Assembly: GCA_032124015.1 (NCBI GenBank)
Contig: JAQBEH010000020.1
Coordinates: 1-64,000, forward strand
Origin: DASRJG01 sp032124015
GTDB lineage: Bacteria > Acidobacteriota > Polarisedimenticolia > Polarisedimenticolales > DASRJG01
DNA length: 64,000 nt
Direction: 5' to 3'
Both the position numbers and the translations under genes were made by a program. A model generated the notes under the pieces. That model saw only the letters and a program-made list of their open reading frames with translations. It made no database searches and was not told the DNA's origin. How positions within the stretch are numbered: the stretch's first letter is position 1; each line of letters begins with the position of its first letter. This document shows positions 1 to 12,600 of this stretch, in pieces.

Positions 1-53
1 GCCCGGCGCGTGCGGCGCGTGCGCGTTCGCGTGCGCGTGCGGAGGGAACAACC

Positions 54-944
54 GTGAGCTTCAAGTCGGGGCACGTCGCCATCGCCGGTTGGACGAACGT
101 CGGAAAGTCCACGCTGCTCAACCGGCTCGTCGGCGAAAAGATCGCTGCCGTGGCGGACGTCCCCCAAACGACGCGCCATCGCATCACCGGGGTGTTGTCG
201 TTACCGGATCGCGGTCAGATCGTCTTCGTCGATACGCCGGGATTCCATCACCCGAGGGAGAGGATGAACCGGGCGATGATCGGCGCGGCGCGAGAGGCGC
301 TCACGTCCGTCGAGGTCATCCTGCTGGTCGTCGATGCGGACACGGGGATCGGACGCGGCGACGCCGAAGTCGCGCGAATGATCGCGGAGACGGGCGTCCC
401 GGGGCTCGCGGTCCTGAACAAGATCGATCGCGTCCAGCCGAAATCGAAGCTCATCGCTCTGATGAAAACGGCGGTCGATCAGTGGGGGTTCGCCGAGGCG
501 ATCCCGGTCTCGGCGACGACCGGGAGCGGCTGCGATCTGCTCATCGAGCGCGTCTTGCGCCACCTCCCCGAGGGAGAGCCGCACTTTCCCGAGGACTTCC
601 TCACCGATCAACCGGTTCGGGTCCTCGCCGCGGAGTGGGTGAGGGAGAAAATCCTCCACCGCATGCGCGAGGAGATTCCCCACGCCGCGGCGGTCGTGGT
701 CGATCGCTGGGTCGAACGGGCGGACGGACTCGTCGAGATCGAGGCGACGATCTTCGTCGAGCGCGATTCGCAGAAGGGGATCGTCATCGGAAAGGGCGGC
801 GGGATCCTGAAGGAGGTCGGGACCGAGGCCCGCGCCGACATCGAGCACCTGCTGGAGCGCCGGGTGTTCCTGTCGTTGCGTGTCGAGGTCCGGCCCGACT
901 GGCGCAACGACCCACGCGTTTTGGGCGAATTGGGGATCGGGTAA
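54..944 (+). CDS. era: GTPase Era
   Basis: Ras-like GTPase that binds 16S rRNA and helps mature the 30S ribosomal subunit; cytosolic or loosely membrane-bound. The G1 loop GWTNVGKST is at residues 12-20, followed by the G3 motif DTPG and the G4 motif NKID. A C-terminal KH RNA-binding domain carries the GKGG loop. The length of 296 residues is normal for Era. GTG start at 54 lies 7 bases after a GGAGGG ribosome binding site at 41-46. The G1 loop has Trp-Thr where most Era proteins have Arg-Pro or Arg-Thr, a conservative oddity. recO follows, a pairing common in bacteria. Confidence 0.97.
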   Translation: MSFKSGHVAIAGWTNVGKSTLLNRLVGEKIAAVADVPQTTRHRITGVLSLPDRGQIVFVDTPGFHHPRERMNRAMIGAAREALTSVEVILLVVDADTGIGRGDAEVARMIAETGVPGLAVLNKIDRVQPKSKLIALMKTAVDQWGFAEAIPVSATTGSGCDLLIERVLRHLPEGEPHFPEDFLTDQPVRVLAAEWVREKILHRMREEIPHAAAVVVDRWVERADGLVEIEATIFVERDSQKGIVIGKGGGILKEVGTEARADIEHLLERRVFLSLRVEVRPDWRNDPRVLGELGIG

Positions 945-984
945 CTCCCGTACGTCCCGGCCTGCCTGCTATCATCTCCGCTTC

Positions 985-1743
985 GTGAGGCAGTATCGTG
1001 ACGAAGCCTATGTGCTGGGCACGAGCGAGCTCGGAGAAGCGGACCTCATCGTGACCCTCTTAGCCGAACATCACGGGCGCGTGCGCGGAGTCGGCTCGTC
1101 CGCTCGCAAGAGTCGACGCCGGTTCGGCGGGGCGCTGTCCCCGATGACGCGCGTGAGCGCGTCGTGGGTGGAGCGTGAGGGACGCGAGCTCCACCGCATC
1201 GAGTCGCTCGAGCCGGTGCGTTCCTTCGACGCCATGCAGTCGGATCCGGCGTGCCAGGCGGCCTGCGCCGTGCTCAGCGAGATCACCTCGGCCGTCGTGC
1301 GCGACGAGCAGCCCGAGCACGCGACGTTTCGCTTGCTCGGCGCGGTGCTTGCGGCGCTCGAGGGGGGGCTGCACCCCTGGCTTGCGGTGCGTTACGCGGA
1401 GTACTGGACGCTGAAGCTTCACGGCGTCCTCCCCGATCTCGAAAATTGCGGCGTGTGCGGCGAGCCTCTCGCGGAATCGGGCGTCCGGTGGGCCGTCGGC
1501 GGCGGAGGTTTTCTCTGCGGCGGCTGCCCCAAGCCCCCCGGAGCGGTCGCCTTTCGTTCGGACGACCTGGCGGCGCTTGGCGCCTTCGACAAGAGACCGC
1601 CTCACGCCCTCGACCTTCCGGTGGCGGTGGCGCGCCCGGCGGGAGCGCTCGAGACGCTGCTCCGCGGAACCGTCGAGACCTTCGCCGAGCGCACGTTCCG
1701 GTCCTACCGGCATCTTCGCGCGGCCGATGTCGGACGGGCGTGA
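985..1743 (+). CDS. recO: DNA repair protein RecO
   Basis: RecO anneals single-stranded DNA and, with RecR, loads RecA on SSB-coated DNA in the RecF pathway. The N-terminal OB-fold starts with RDEAYVLGTSELGEADLIV, typical of the family. The C-terminal part contains a four-cysteine zinc site of two CxxC pairs (CGVC and CGGC). I place the start at GTG 985 because the family N-terminus begins there; an in-frame extension back to 880 would overlap era and has no RecO similarity. That gives 252 residues, a usual length. The stop is followed after 4 bases by glyQ. Confidence 0.93.
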   Translation: MRQYRDEAYVLGTSELGEADLIVTLLAEHHGRVRGVGSSARKSRRRFGGALSPMTRVSASWVEREGRELHRIESLEPVRSFDAMQSDPACQAACAVLSEITSAVVRDEQPEHATFRLLGAVLAALEGGLHPWLAVRYAEYWTLKLHGVLPDLENCGVCGEPLAESGVRWAVGGGGFLCGGCPKPPGAVAFRSDDLAALGAFDKRPPHALDLPVAVARPAGALETLLRGTVETFAERTFRSYRHLRAADVGRA

Positions 1744-1747
1744 GCCG

Positions 1748-2629
1748 ATGAACTTCCAGCGCCTCCTTCTGGGAATCTCGGGCTTCTGGGCCGACCGGGG
1801 TTGCGTCCTCCAGCAGCCGTACGACATCGAGGTCGGGGCCGGGACGATGCATCCCGATACGTTCTTGCGCGTGCTCGGCCCGGAGCCCTGGAAGGTCGCC
1901 TACTGCCAGCCGTCGCGGCGCCCCGGCGACGGCCGCTACGGCGAAAACCCCATGAGGGTCTACAAGCATTTTCAGTTCCAGGTGATTCTGAAACCCTCGC
2001 CCCTCGACGTCCAACGCCTGTACCTCGAATCGCTGAGGGCGTTCGGCATCGATCCTCTAGAGCACGACATCCGCTTCGAGGAAGACAACTGGGAGTCGCC
2101 CACTTTGGGCGCGGCGGGCGTGGGTTGGCAGGTCGTCATGGACGGGATGGAAATCTCGCAGTTCACCTACTTCCAGCAGGCGGGCGGGCGCGAGCTCTCC
2201 CCGATCCCGGTCGAACTGACGTACGGGATCGAGCGGATCTGCATGTTCCTGAACGACATCAAGAACATCTTCGATATCCCGTGGAACGACTCCGGAATCA
2301 CCTACGGGGATGTCCGCCACCGCGAGGAGGTCGAACACTCGGTTTACTCCTTCCGCGAAGCCGACGTGTCGTTCTTCCGCGCGCAGTTCGACAATTGGGA
2401 AAAAGAAGCGGCCCGCATCGTGGACATTCCCCTCGTCGTCCCGGCGCACGAAGCCGTCCTCAAGTGCTCGCACCTATTCAACGTGCTCGATGCCCGAGGC
2501 GCCCTTTCGGTGACCGAGCGCGCGGCGTTCATCCAGAGGATCCGCCGGCTGGCTTGCCTGGTCGCGGACGCCCACGTCGCGCAACGCGAAGCGGCGGGGT
2601 TCCCCTTGCTTCGGGCTGGGACATCATGA
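1748..2629 (+). CDS. glyQ: Glycine--tRNA ligase alpha subunit
   Basis: Catalytic-side subunit of the bacterial alpha2-beta2 glycyl-tRNA synthetase, which charges tRNA-Gly using ATP. The N-terminus (MNFQRLLLGISGFWADRGC) and segments GAGTMHPDTFLRVLGPEPW and YFQQAGG are hallmark GlyQ sequence. The length of 293 residues matches the family. ATG at 1748 is chosen because GlyQ proteins begin at this point; upstream in-frame sequence overlaps recO and is unrelated. The stop overlaps the glyS start (ATGA), so the two subunits are probably translationally coupled. Confidence 0.97.
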   Translation: MNFQRLLLGISGFWADRGCVLQQPYDIEVGAGTMHPDTFLRVLGPEPWKVAYCQPSRRPGDGRYGENPMRVYKHFQFQVILKPSPLDVQRLYLESLRAFGIDPLEHDIRFEEDNWESPTLGAAGVGWQVVMDGMEISQFTYFQQAGGRELSPIPVELTYGIERICMFLNDIKNIFDIPWNDSGITYGDVRHREEVEHSVYSFREADVSFFRAQFDNWEKEAARIVDIPLVVPAHEAVLKCSHLFNVLDARGALSVTERAAFIQRIRRLACLVADAHVAQREAAGFPLLRAGTS

Positions 2630-4701
2630 ACGAGCCCTTTCTCCTGGAGATCGGCTGCGAGGAGATCCCCGCCCGGATGATCGCAGCCGGCGCCGAGGAC
2701 CTGCGCGCGCGTGTGGTCGCCGTCCTCGATGCCAGCGGGTTCCCCCACGGCTCATCACTCGCGTGGGGCGGCACCCGCCGGCTCGCGGTCTGTGTCGAGT
2801 CTGTCGCCGGACGGCTTCCCGGCAAGGACGAAGTCGTGCTCGGCCCGCCGGCCTCGGTCGCTTTCAAGGACGACGGAAAGCTGGCACCGGCCGGAGCGGG
2901 GTTCGCGAAGAAGCAGGGGATCGACTCGTCGATCCTCCAGAAGATAGAAACCGACAAGGGTGTCTACGCGGGATTCCGGCGCGCCGTGGGTGAGCGATCG
3001 CTGCAGCAGATGCTCCAAACGGCACTTCCGGCGTCGATCGCGGGGATGAGCTTCCCGAAGATGATGCGGTGGGGGACGGGAGCGCACCGCTTCGTTCGTC
3101 CGGTGCAGTGGGTGGTCGCGTTGCACGGCGCCGCAGTCCTCGACCTCGAAGTGATGGGCGTGACGTCCGGGCGTGCCTCCGATGGTCACCGGTTCCTCGC
3201 TCCGGGCCCGGTCGCGATCCCCGACGCCGATCGCTATGTCGAGACGTTGCGAGCTACGCGCGTGCTCGTCGAGCCCGAGGCGCGGCGCGAAGCGATGCTT
3301 CGCGCGCTCAAGAACGCGGCGGAGTCTCTGGGCGGCGAAGTGGTCGAAGACGCCGCGCTCCTTGGCGAGGTCGTCGATCTGGTGGAATGGCCCGGGGTCG
3401 TCGCCGGCCGGTTCGATCCGTCGTTTCTGGAGCTTCCGCCGGAGATTCTCGTCACAACACTCAAGCATCATCAAAAATCGTTTTCGGTTCGCGGGAAAGA
3501 CGGACTGCTTCCGGCGTTTCTCTCGGTGGCGAATACCGATCGCGACCCCGCGGGGCACGTGCGCCGGGGGAACGAATGGGTCGTCGTCGGCCGGCTCGAG
3601 GATGCGCGCTTTTTCTGGGGCGAGGATCGCAAGCGCACGCTGGCCTCGCGTATCGACGACCTGAAGCGTGTGACCTTTCACAAGAAGCTCGGCAGCTACG
3701 AAGACAAGACCAAGCGCGTGACGGCGCTCGCCGCGGCGATCGCCGAGAGGCTCGGCCCCACCGTCGGCGGCACCGCCATCGTCTCCGAGGCGGCACGACT
3801 GGCGAAGGCCGATCTCGTCACCGGTCTCGTCGGCGAGTTCCCCGAGTTGCAGGGGATCGTGGGCGGGCTGCTCCTGCGCGCGGAAGGCGCTCCGCCTGGG
3901 ATCGCGGATGCGGTTGCCGAGCACTACAAGCCGGCGGGCGCCGAAGATTCGATCCCGTCAACCGCCGCCGGGTGCGTCGTCGCCATCGCCGACAGGCTCG
4001 ACACGATGTCGGGGCTCATCGGCGCGGGAGAAACGCCCACCGGTTCGCGTGATCCCTTCGGCCTGCGCCGCGCGGCGAGCGGTGTGTTCCGCATCCTTGC
4101 CGAGCGCGCATGGCCGCTGACGATCACGGATCTCGCCGGATGGGCCGGGCAGGATGCCAGGTTCCGTTCGTTCCAGAACGACCGCCTCAACAACTGGCTG
4201 GCCGACCGCGGCTTTTCCGCCAACGAAATCGAGGCCGTACGCCGGCCCAAGGTCAGCCCCGACGCCTTCGATCAGTGGCCGATCGGCGAGATCCTGAATC
4301 GGCTCGACATCGTGGGAACGTTGAGAGGCCGTTCCGACTTCGCGAAGCTCGTCGAGCTCACCAAGCGTGTGGACAACATCCTCGCAAACGCACCGGAGGC
4401 GGCCCCACCGACCGCCTACCGGGAAACAGACGAGAGTGCGCTCGCGTTGCAACGGATCCACGAGACTCTGAGACCGCGGATTCTCGCCGCCTCGGCGGCG
4501 AACGACTTCCAGTCCGTCATCGATCACCTTGGCGGCCTCGTTGCGCCCGTGGCGAGGTTCTTCGACAACGTCCTCGTGCTCGACCCCAAAGACCCCGGCG
4601 CGACATGGTGGCGATGCGACCTGCTCGCCACGATCCGGGCCACCGTGACCCGCGACTTCGACATTCGCGAGCTGGCCGGCCAGGCCGGCTCGAGCCGTTA
4701 G
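2626..4701 (+). CDS. glyS: Glycine--tRNA ligase beta subunit
   Basis: Beta subunit of the heterotetrameric glycyl-tRNA synthetase, required for tRNA recognition. It starts with MNEPFLLEIGCEEIPARMI, the conserved GlyS N-terminus, and contains the conserved EILVTTLKHHQKSF segment and an HD-like stretch (KADLVTGLVGEFPELQGIVGG split over the middle). The C-terminus carries an anticodon-binding helical region. The length of 691 residues is typical. ATG at 2626 overlaps the glyQ stop by 4 bases. ppdK starts 11 bases after the stop. Confidence 0.96.
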   Translation: MNEPFLLEIGCEEIPARMIAAGAEDLRARVVAVLDASGFPHGSSLAWGGTRRLAVCVESVAGRLPGKDEVVLGPPASVAFKDDGKLAPAGAGFAKKQGIDSSILQKIETDKGVYAGFRRAVGERSLQQMLQTALPASIAGMSFPKMMRWGTGAHRFVRPVQWVVALHGAAVLDLEVMGVTSGRASDGHRFLAPGPVAIPDADRYVETLRATRVLVEPEARREAMLRALKNAAESLGGEVVEDAALLGEVVDLVEWPGVVAGRFDPSFLELPPEILVTTLKHHQKSFSVRGKDGLLPAFLSVANTDRDPAGHVRRGNEWVVVGRLEDARFFWGEDRKRTLASRIDDLKRVTFHKKLGSYEDKTKRVTALAAAIAERLGPTVGGTAIVSEAARLAKADLVTGLVGEFPELQGIVGGLLLRAEGAPPGIADAVAEHYKPAGAEDSIPSTAAGCVVAIADRLDTMSGLIGAGETPTGSRDPFGLRRAASGVFRILAERAWPLTITDLAGWAGQDARFRSFQNDRLNNWLADRGFSANEIEAVRRPKVSPDAFDQWPIGEILNRLDIVGTLRGRSDFAKLVELTKRVDNILANAPEAAPPTAYRETDESALALQRIHETLRPRILAASAANDFQSVIDHLGGLVAPVARFFDNVLVLDPKDPGATWWRCDLLATIRATVTRDFDIRELAGQAGSSR

Positions 4702-4712
4702 GAGGCTTCCCC

Positions 4713-7457
<2,745 letters not shown>

Positions 7458-7521
7458 CGGGTCGTTTCTGACGCGGCTGAAATCGGCGCGAATAAAGACG
7501 AATTGTGACCCTCGGCATTCC

Positions 7522-7550
7522 TTGACGATGGGTAGGCAGGACGGTATAGT
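7522..7550 (+). promoter_or_regulatory. Sigma-70 type promoter for the DksA-like gene
   Basis: TTGACG at 7522-7527 and TATAGT at 7545-7550 are separated by 17 bases. Each hexamer matches the sigma-70 consensus at five of six positions. It lies 50 bases upstream of the start at 7600, so the DksA-like gene is probably transcribed separately from ppdK. Confidence 0.7.
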
Positions 7551-7599
7551 GCCGCGCTTTCGCGAGCGTGAATCGCGCTCGCGTGCTCGAGGGTTCCAG

Positions 7600-8406
7600 A
7601 TGAAAGTGAAGTCCTCGAAGTCCAAGACTCCCGCCAAGAAGATCGCAAAGCCGGCGGCCAAGAAGTCCGCCAAGGCGCTTCCGGCCAAAGCGGCGGGTGT
7701 GAAGAACGTGAAGAAGAAGGCCGTGCCGAAGCCCGCCGCAAAGAAGACCGCCGTGGGAAAGCCGAGCGTGAAATCGGGCGTCAAGGGAACCGGCAAACCG
7801 GTGAAGGTCGCACGCGTTGCGAAAACCGCACCGAAGGCGCCGCCCGCCCCCGTCAAGCCGAAGGCGCCGGTACGGCGGGTGCCCAAGCCCGCTTCGATCG
7901 TCGCGCGCCGGAAGGAACACGCTCACGTGCGCGAACTGCTCCAAAACAAGCGCCAAGATCTGATGCGCGCTTATGCGATCAGCAAGGGAGACTCGCGGGC
8001 CGAGCTCGACAACGGGACCGAGGACTACGTCGACTACGCCGTGAACTCCTATGCCCGAGAGTTCCTGCTCTCGCTGACCGAAATGGACCGCAAGCAACTT
8101 CTGCTCGTCGAGGAAGCACTCAACCGAATCGACCGCGGGGAGTACGGCTACTGTCAGCAATGCAACGAGGACATCAACCCGAAGCGCCTCGAGGTTCAGG
8201 CCTGGGCCCGGCATTGTCTCCCTTGCCAGGAGCTCGAAGAAAAGGGGCTGTTGCCTCAATTCCCGTTCCACGTCGTCGATGACGAGGAGCCTGTGGATGA
8301 GCCCGAGGACGTTCCCCCGATCGACGAGGAGGCGGAGCCGGAGGCGGAGGACGAGGTTCTCGACGACGACCCGCTCGTCGTGGACGGCGACGACTCGGAC
8401 GAGTAG
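7600..8406 (+). CDS. TraR/DksA-type zinc finger protein with histone H1-like basic N-terminus
   Basis: The protein has three parts. Residues 1-90 are rich in Lys, Ala and Pro with repeated PAKK-type units, like histone H1 tails. Residues 100-225 form a DksA/TraR-like helical region ending in a four-cysteine zinc finger (C185, C188, C206, C209). Residues 226-268 are strongly acidic. DksA-family proteins insert into the RNA polymerase secondary channel and modulate initiation with ppGpp. DksA itself is about 150 residues with no basic tail, so this is an enlarged relative. The basic tail may bind nucleic acid (inference). ATG at 7600 follows its own promoter. I do not assign it as DksA proper because I cannot confirm the coiled-coil tip acidic residues. 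Confidence 0.8.
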   Translation: MKVKSSKSKTPAKKIAKPAAKKSAKALPAKAAGVKNVKKKAVPKPAAKKTAVGKPSVKSGVKGTGKPVKVARVAKTAPKAPPAPVKPKAPVRRVPKPASIVARRKEHAHVRELLQNKRQDLMRAYAISKGDSRAELDNGTEDYVDYAVNSYAREFLLSLTEMDRKQLLLVEEALNRIDRGEYGYCQQCNEDINPKRLEVQAWARHCLPCQELEEKGLLPQFPFHVVDDEEPVDEPEDVPPIDEEAEPEAEDEVLDDDPLVVDGDDSDE

Positions 8407-8437
8407 GGCGTCGTGAGGACGCCCCGTCGTCGCTGAG

Positions 8438-9628
8438 ATGGAACCCTCCCGGCGGCTTCCCGAAGTCACGGTCCGGCTGCGCGCCAACCGGCGGATAGCA
8501 AGCCGTCATCCGTGGGTCTTCGCCGACGACGTTTCCGCGTCCAACACCGCCGCGCACGGAGATCTCGTTCGCGTGCGCGACAATGCGGGCATGGTCCTGG
8601 GCATCGCGTTTTGGTCATCCCGTTCGAAAATCGCGCTCCGGATGGTATCGCTTGCGGACGTCGTCCCCGATGCGGCGTTTTGGGCGACCCGCGTCGACCT
8701 GGCCCTCGCGCGCCGCGGGGCCGAGATTGGACGCTGGCCCGCGAGGCGCCTGCTCTTCGGCGAGGGGGACGGCGTGCCCGGGCTCGTTGCCGATCTTTAC
8801 GGAACGCATCTCGTGATCCAGGCGCTGACGGCGGGCACGGAGCGCATCGTCGACCACGTCGTCGCCGCACTGCGCGAACGCCTCCCCGTCGAATCCGTCC
8901 TCGCCAGGAACGATCCCGCCGTGCGGAAGCTCGAAGGGTTGGAGCGGGAGGTGAAACAGCTTTCCGGGACGACTCCCGACGAAATCGTGGTCGACGAAGG
9001 AGGAATCCGCTACACGGCCGATCCCTGGCGGGGCCAGAAGACGGGCGCCTTTCTCGATCAGCGAGAAAACCGCCTGGCCTGCCGCGCCTACGCTCGCGGG
9101 CGCGTCCTCGATGCGTTTTCGTACCATGCGTCGTTCGCGCTGCACGCGGCGTTCCAGGCTTCGGAGGTCGTGGTCGTCGACGCCTCCTCGGACGCATTGA
9201 CCCGCGGACGCGCGAACGCGGAGTTGAACGGCGCGACGAACCTGACGTTCGTCGAGGCGAACGCGTTCGAGGACCTGCGCGAGCGCGACCGGCGGGGGGA
9301 ACGATTCGATCTCGTCATGCTCGATCCTCCGGCGTTCGCGAAGAGTCGCGGCGACGTAGTGGCCGCCCGGCGCGGGTACAAAGAGATCAACCTGCGAGCG
9401 TTCCGGCTGCTCGCTCCCGGCGGGGTCCTCGTCACGTCGTCCTGCTCGTACAACCTCGACGAACCGTCGTTCGAAGGCCTCGTGCGCGAGGCCGCGGCCG
9501 ACGCGGGCCGGGACGTGGTGGCGCTCAAACGGAGAGGACAGGCCGCCGACCATCCCGTGCGGCTGGCGTTTCCCGAGGGCCGCTATCTGAAGTGCTTCGT
9601 GCTGCGGGACGCGTCAGGGGCGCCGTGA
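8438..9628 (+). CDS. Class I SAM-dependent rRNA methyltransferase, RlmI-like
   Basis: Probable 23S rRNA (cytosine-C5) methyltransferase of the RlmI/YccW family. The N-terminal PUA-like RNA-binding part begins around residue 10 (RLRANRRIASRHPWVFADDV). The Rossmann methyltransferase part has RVLDAFSYHASFALHAA as the SAM loop and DLVMLDPPAFAKSR as motif IV. SSCSYN follows later. The length of 396 residues is typical. The stop overlaps the following GTG start (9625), coupling it to the TamB-BamA gene. The exact target nucleotide cannot be read from the sequence. Confidence 0.85.
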   Translation: MEPSRRLPEVTVRLRANRRIASRHPWVFADDVSASNTAAHGDLVRVRDNAGMVLGIAFWSSRSKIALRMVSLADVVPDAAFWATRVDLALARRGAEIGRWPARRLLFGEGDGVPGLVADLYGTHLVIQALTAGTERIVDHVVAALRERLPVESVLARNDPAVRKLEGLEREVKQLSGTTPDEIVVDEGGIRYTADPWRGQKTGAFLDQRENRLACRAYARGRVLDAFSYHASFALHAAFQASEVVVVDASSDALTRGRANAELNGATNLTFVEANAFEDLRERDRRGERFDLVMLDPPAFAKSRGDVVAARRGYKEINLRAFRLLAPGGVLVTSSCSYNLDEPSFEGLVREAAADAGRDVVALKRRGQAADHPVRLAFPEGRYLKCFVLRDASGAP

Positions 9629-12600
9629 GGGGCGGCAGCGTGCTGGCCGCGGCGTTCGCCTGTGCCTTGGCGACGGGCGGAACGCACGCCCAAACGCCAC
9701 CCGACGCGCGATCTACGACCTGGCTGCAGCGCCGCCTCGAGACGGGCTTGGCGGAGGCGCTCGGCGGAACGGTGCGGATCGGGCGGATCGACGTCGACTG
9801 GACCACGCTGTCGGCCACGGTCGGCGACGTGGCGATTGCGATCCCCGCCGGCGGAGCGCCGCCGCTCACCGCCACGATCGGAGAGGGGAGAATCAAGCTC
9901 GCCTGGTCCGGGCTGAGCGGCATCGCGGGCGGGCAGGTTCACATCACCGAGCTCGTCGCGCGCAACGCGACGTTTTCGCTCAGCCGGGAGTGGATCGACG
10001 CGTTCAAGCCGAAAGTCAGGAAGGAGGGCGGGCCGGTCGCGGTCCAGATCGACCGGCTCGTGGTCGAGGACGCCACCGCGGAGTATCTCGATGGGCACCA
10101 TCACGTGCGGGTGCAGACCCACTCTTTCAATTTCCGCGGCGACTGGTCGACCTCGCGCCAGCGACTCATCGGTGAGTTGCGCACCGAAGCCACCCTCGAG
10201 GCGCCGATCTTCAACCGCCCGTGGCCGGCTTCGGTTCGGTCGGGGTTGAGGCTCGGCGGCGGGCGACTCGAGATTTTTTCGGCGACCGCCGAGGGAGCAG
10301 GAGCCACCGCGGAGCTCACGGGAAACGTCGTGTGGGGGGTGGGCGTGTCCTTCACGGCGCAGGGCCGTTTGGACGCTGACCTCGCTGCTTTGAGCCCTTT
10401 TCTGGAGGGCCATGCCGGGCTTTCGGGCCGGGCCGAGGGACCCGTCCAGATCGTGTACACCGGCGGCGTGCCGATCCGGGTCGCGATGCAGGCGGCGACG
10501 ACGGGATTTCGCGTCGGGCCGATCGCCACTGAGACCGCTCGCTGCGACCTCACGATCCGCCCGGGACACTTGGACGTCGAAAATATCGACGCGCGGGCCT
10601 ACAAGGGGACCTTCGCGGGCAACGTGGGTCTCGACTTCGGCACGCCGCTCGAACTCCGGACGGACATCTCAGGGAAGGGCGCCGATCTCTCCCGGCTGAT
10701 CGCCCTCGCCGGACCGGTACTTCCGCTTGCGAGCGTCGCCGACGTGACGTTCAAGATCGTGGGCGATCCCGGGAGACTCGTGACGTGGAACGGCGGAGGG
10801 ACCTTCGACGCCGTGCCTGTTTCCGCGGGTACGAGCGCGCGCATTCCCGCGGGAGGACGCGGACGCCTGACGTTCGATTCCGGCCGCGTGCGCGTGCAAG
10901 CGGACCGTTTATCGCTGGCGGAGACGTCGTTGCGTTTCGACCTCCTGTCGGAACTCTCCGCGGCGCCGGCCAAGACCCATCTCACGGTCGACGGGACGAC
11001 GCGCGACGCCCGGGTGACGCAAGACGCCGCATTGTCGATCCTCGACGCGTTCGGGGTCGAGCGGAATCGGTTCGCCCTCCTGCCTCTTCATGGAGCCGGG
11101 ACCCTGCGCGCTGCGTTGAGGACCGCCGGTCGGGCCGCGACGATCGACCTGGGACTCGAGCTCGCGGAGGGCTCCTACGCCGGCGAGCCGTTCGCTTCGG
11201 CGATCCTGGATCTCGGTGTCTCACCAATCGCCGTGGACATCCGGCGCGTCGAGTTGTCCGGCGGCGGGCAGTTCTTGGCGGGGAGCGCGCGCTTCGACGC
11301 CAAGAACGGGGCGCTCGATGCGATCGACCTCACGGCCCGAGGCGTGGACATGGCGAGGCTGCTTGCGAGCGCAGGGGTCGCCGGTTCCGTCGAAGGCCGT
11401 GTCGAGGGGACGCTTCGCGGATCGCGCGAAGGCGGCGTGTTCGCAGCCCTCGGGCACGTCGCGGCGCACAGGGTCATCGTCGGTCATGAGATTGTCGACA
11501 CGGTGGAGGCGCCCGTTCGTATCGAAGGGGATCAAGTCATTCTCGACGGGCTCGTCGCGCGGAGTGACGGCTTCGATGCCAGCGGACGCGTGACCTACGC
11601 CGTCGCGAAGGGCGAAGTCGAGGTGGAGATCGACGCGGCGACCATAGACCTTGCGCGCAACCGCACGGTTGCCGACGCGGGCCTGACCGCGCAAGGGACG
11701 ATTCATGCGTTGGGTTCGATGACGATCACGAAAGACGGTCCCAACGGGCGATTTGGGCTCACGGCGAGCGACCTCCTCCTGGATACGGGCCGCAGCGGAT
11801 TACGTGAGATCCAACTCGGGAACCTGACCGGCGAGGCGACGATCTTGCCGATCGGACTCGAGTTCGCCGTCGCTTCGCGGCCTTCCGCATGGACCTTCGA
11901 GGGGTTCTTGGGCTTTGCGCCCAAACTGCCGCTTTCGGCCGTGCTGTATTTCGAAAACCTGGTCGTGGGGGCCGGGGGTGTTTTCGGAGAAAGCATCGAC
12001 CTGACGTTGAAGGGGCAGGTCCACGCGGAAGGCGATCTGACGGAACCCCGCGCGATGGCGATCAACGGCGTCTTCGACGAGACTGACGTCCGGCTCGGGC
12101 TGCGGGTCGTTCGCTCCCTCGAGCCGTTTCCCCTGCGCCTCGACGGCGGGCGCTTCGTGCTCGGCCCATCGCGGTTTTCCGGTGACGCCGCGGAGGTCGA
12201 ACTCGCCGCGAGCGGATCGGTCGAGGGAGGAGACGTCGCGGGGTACCTCCGGGGGACGCTCGACCTGGCGGTCGCGTCGTCGCTGTGGTCCGAGATCCGC
12301 GGCGGCGGGACGCTCACCATCGACGCGACCCTCGCCGGTACGTTCGAGCGCCCCGACCTTGAAGGCCGCGTCGCCGTGCGTGACGGTCGCCTGCGTCTGA
12401 TCGGCTATCCGCAGTCTTTGGAGTCGATCGATGCGGACGCGGTGCTCGCGGGGCAGACGCTCACGCTTTCGTCGTTTCACGCCCTCCAGGGCGGGGGAGA
12501 GATCTCGGCGACGGGGAGCGTGGAGTTCGAAGGTGTCGTTCCCAAGTCCCTTCGGGCCGAGTTCACGGGCGCAAACGTCAGCGCGAAATTTCCCGAGGGG

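Noticed and set aside
8406..8424. 7-bp hairpin (GGGCGTC/GACGCCC) after the DksA-like gene as a terminator
   Set aside because: No T-run follows on either strand; it may be chance in GC-rich DNA.
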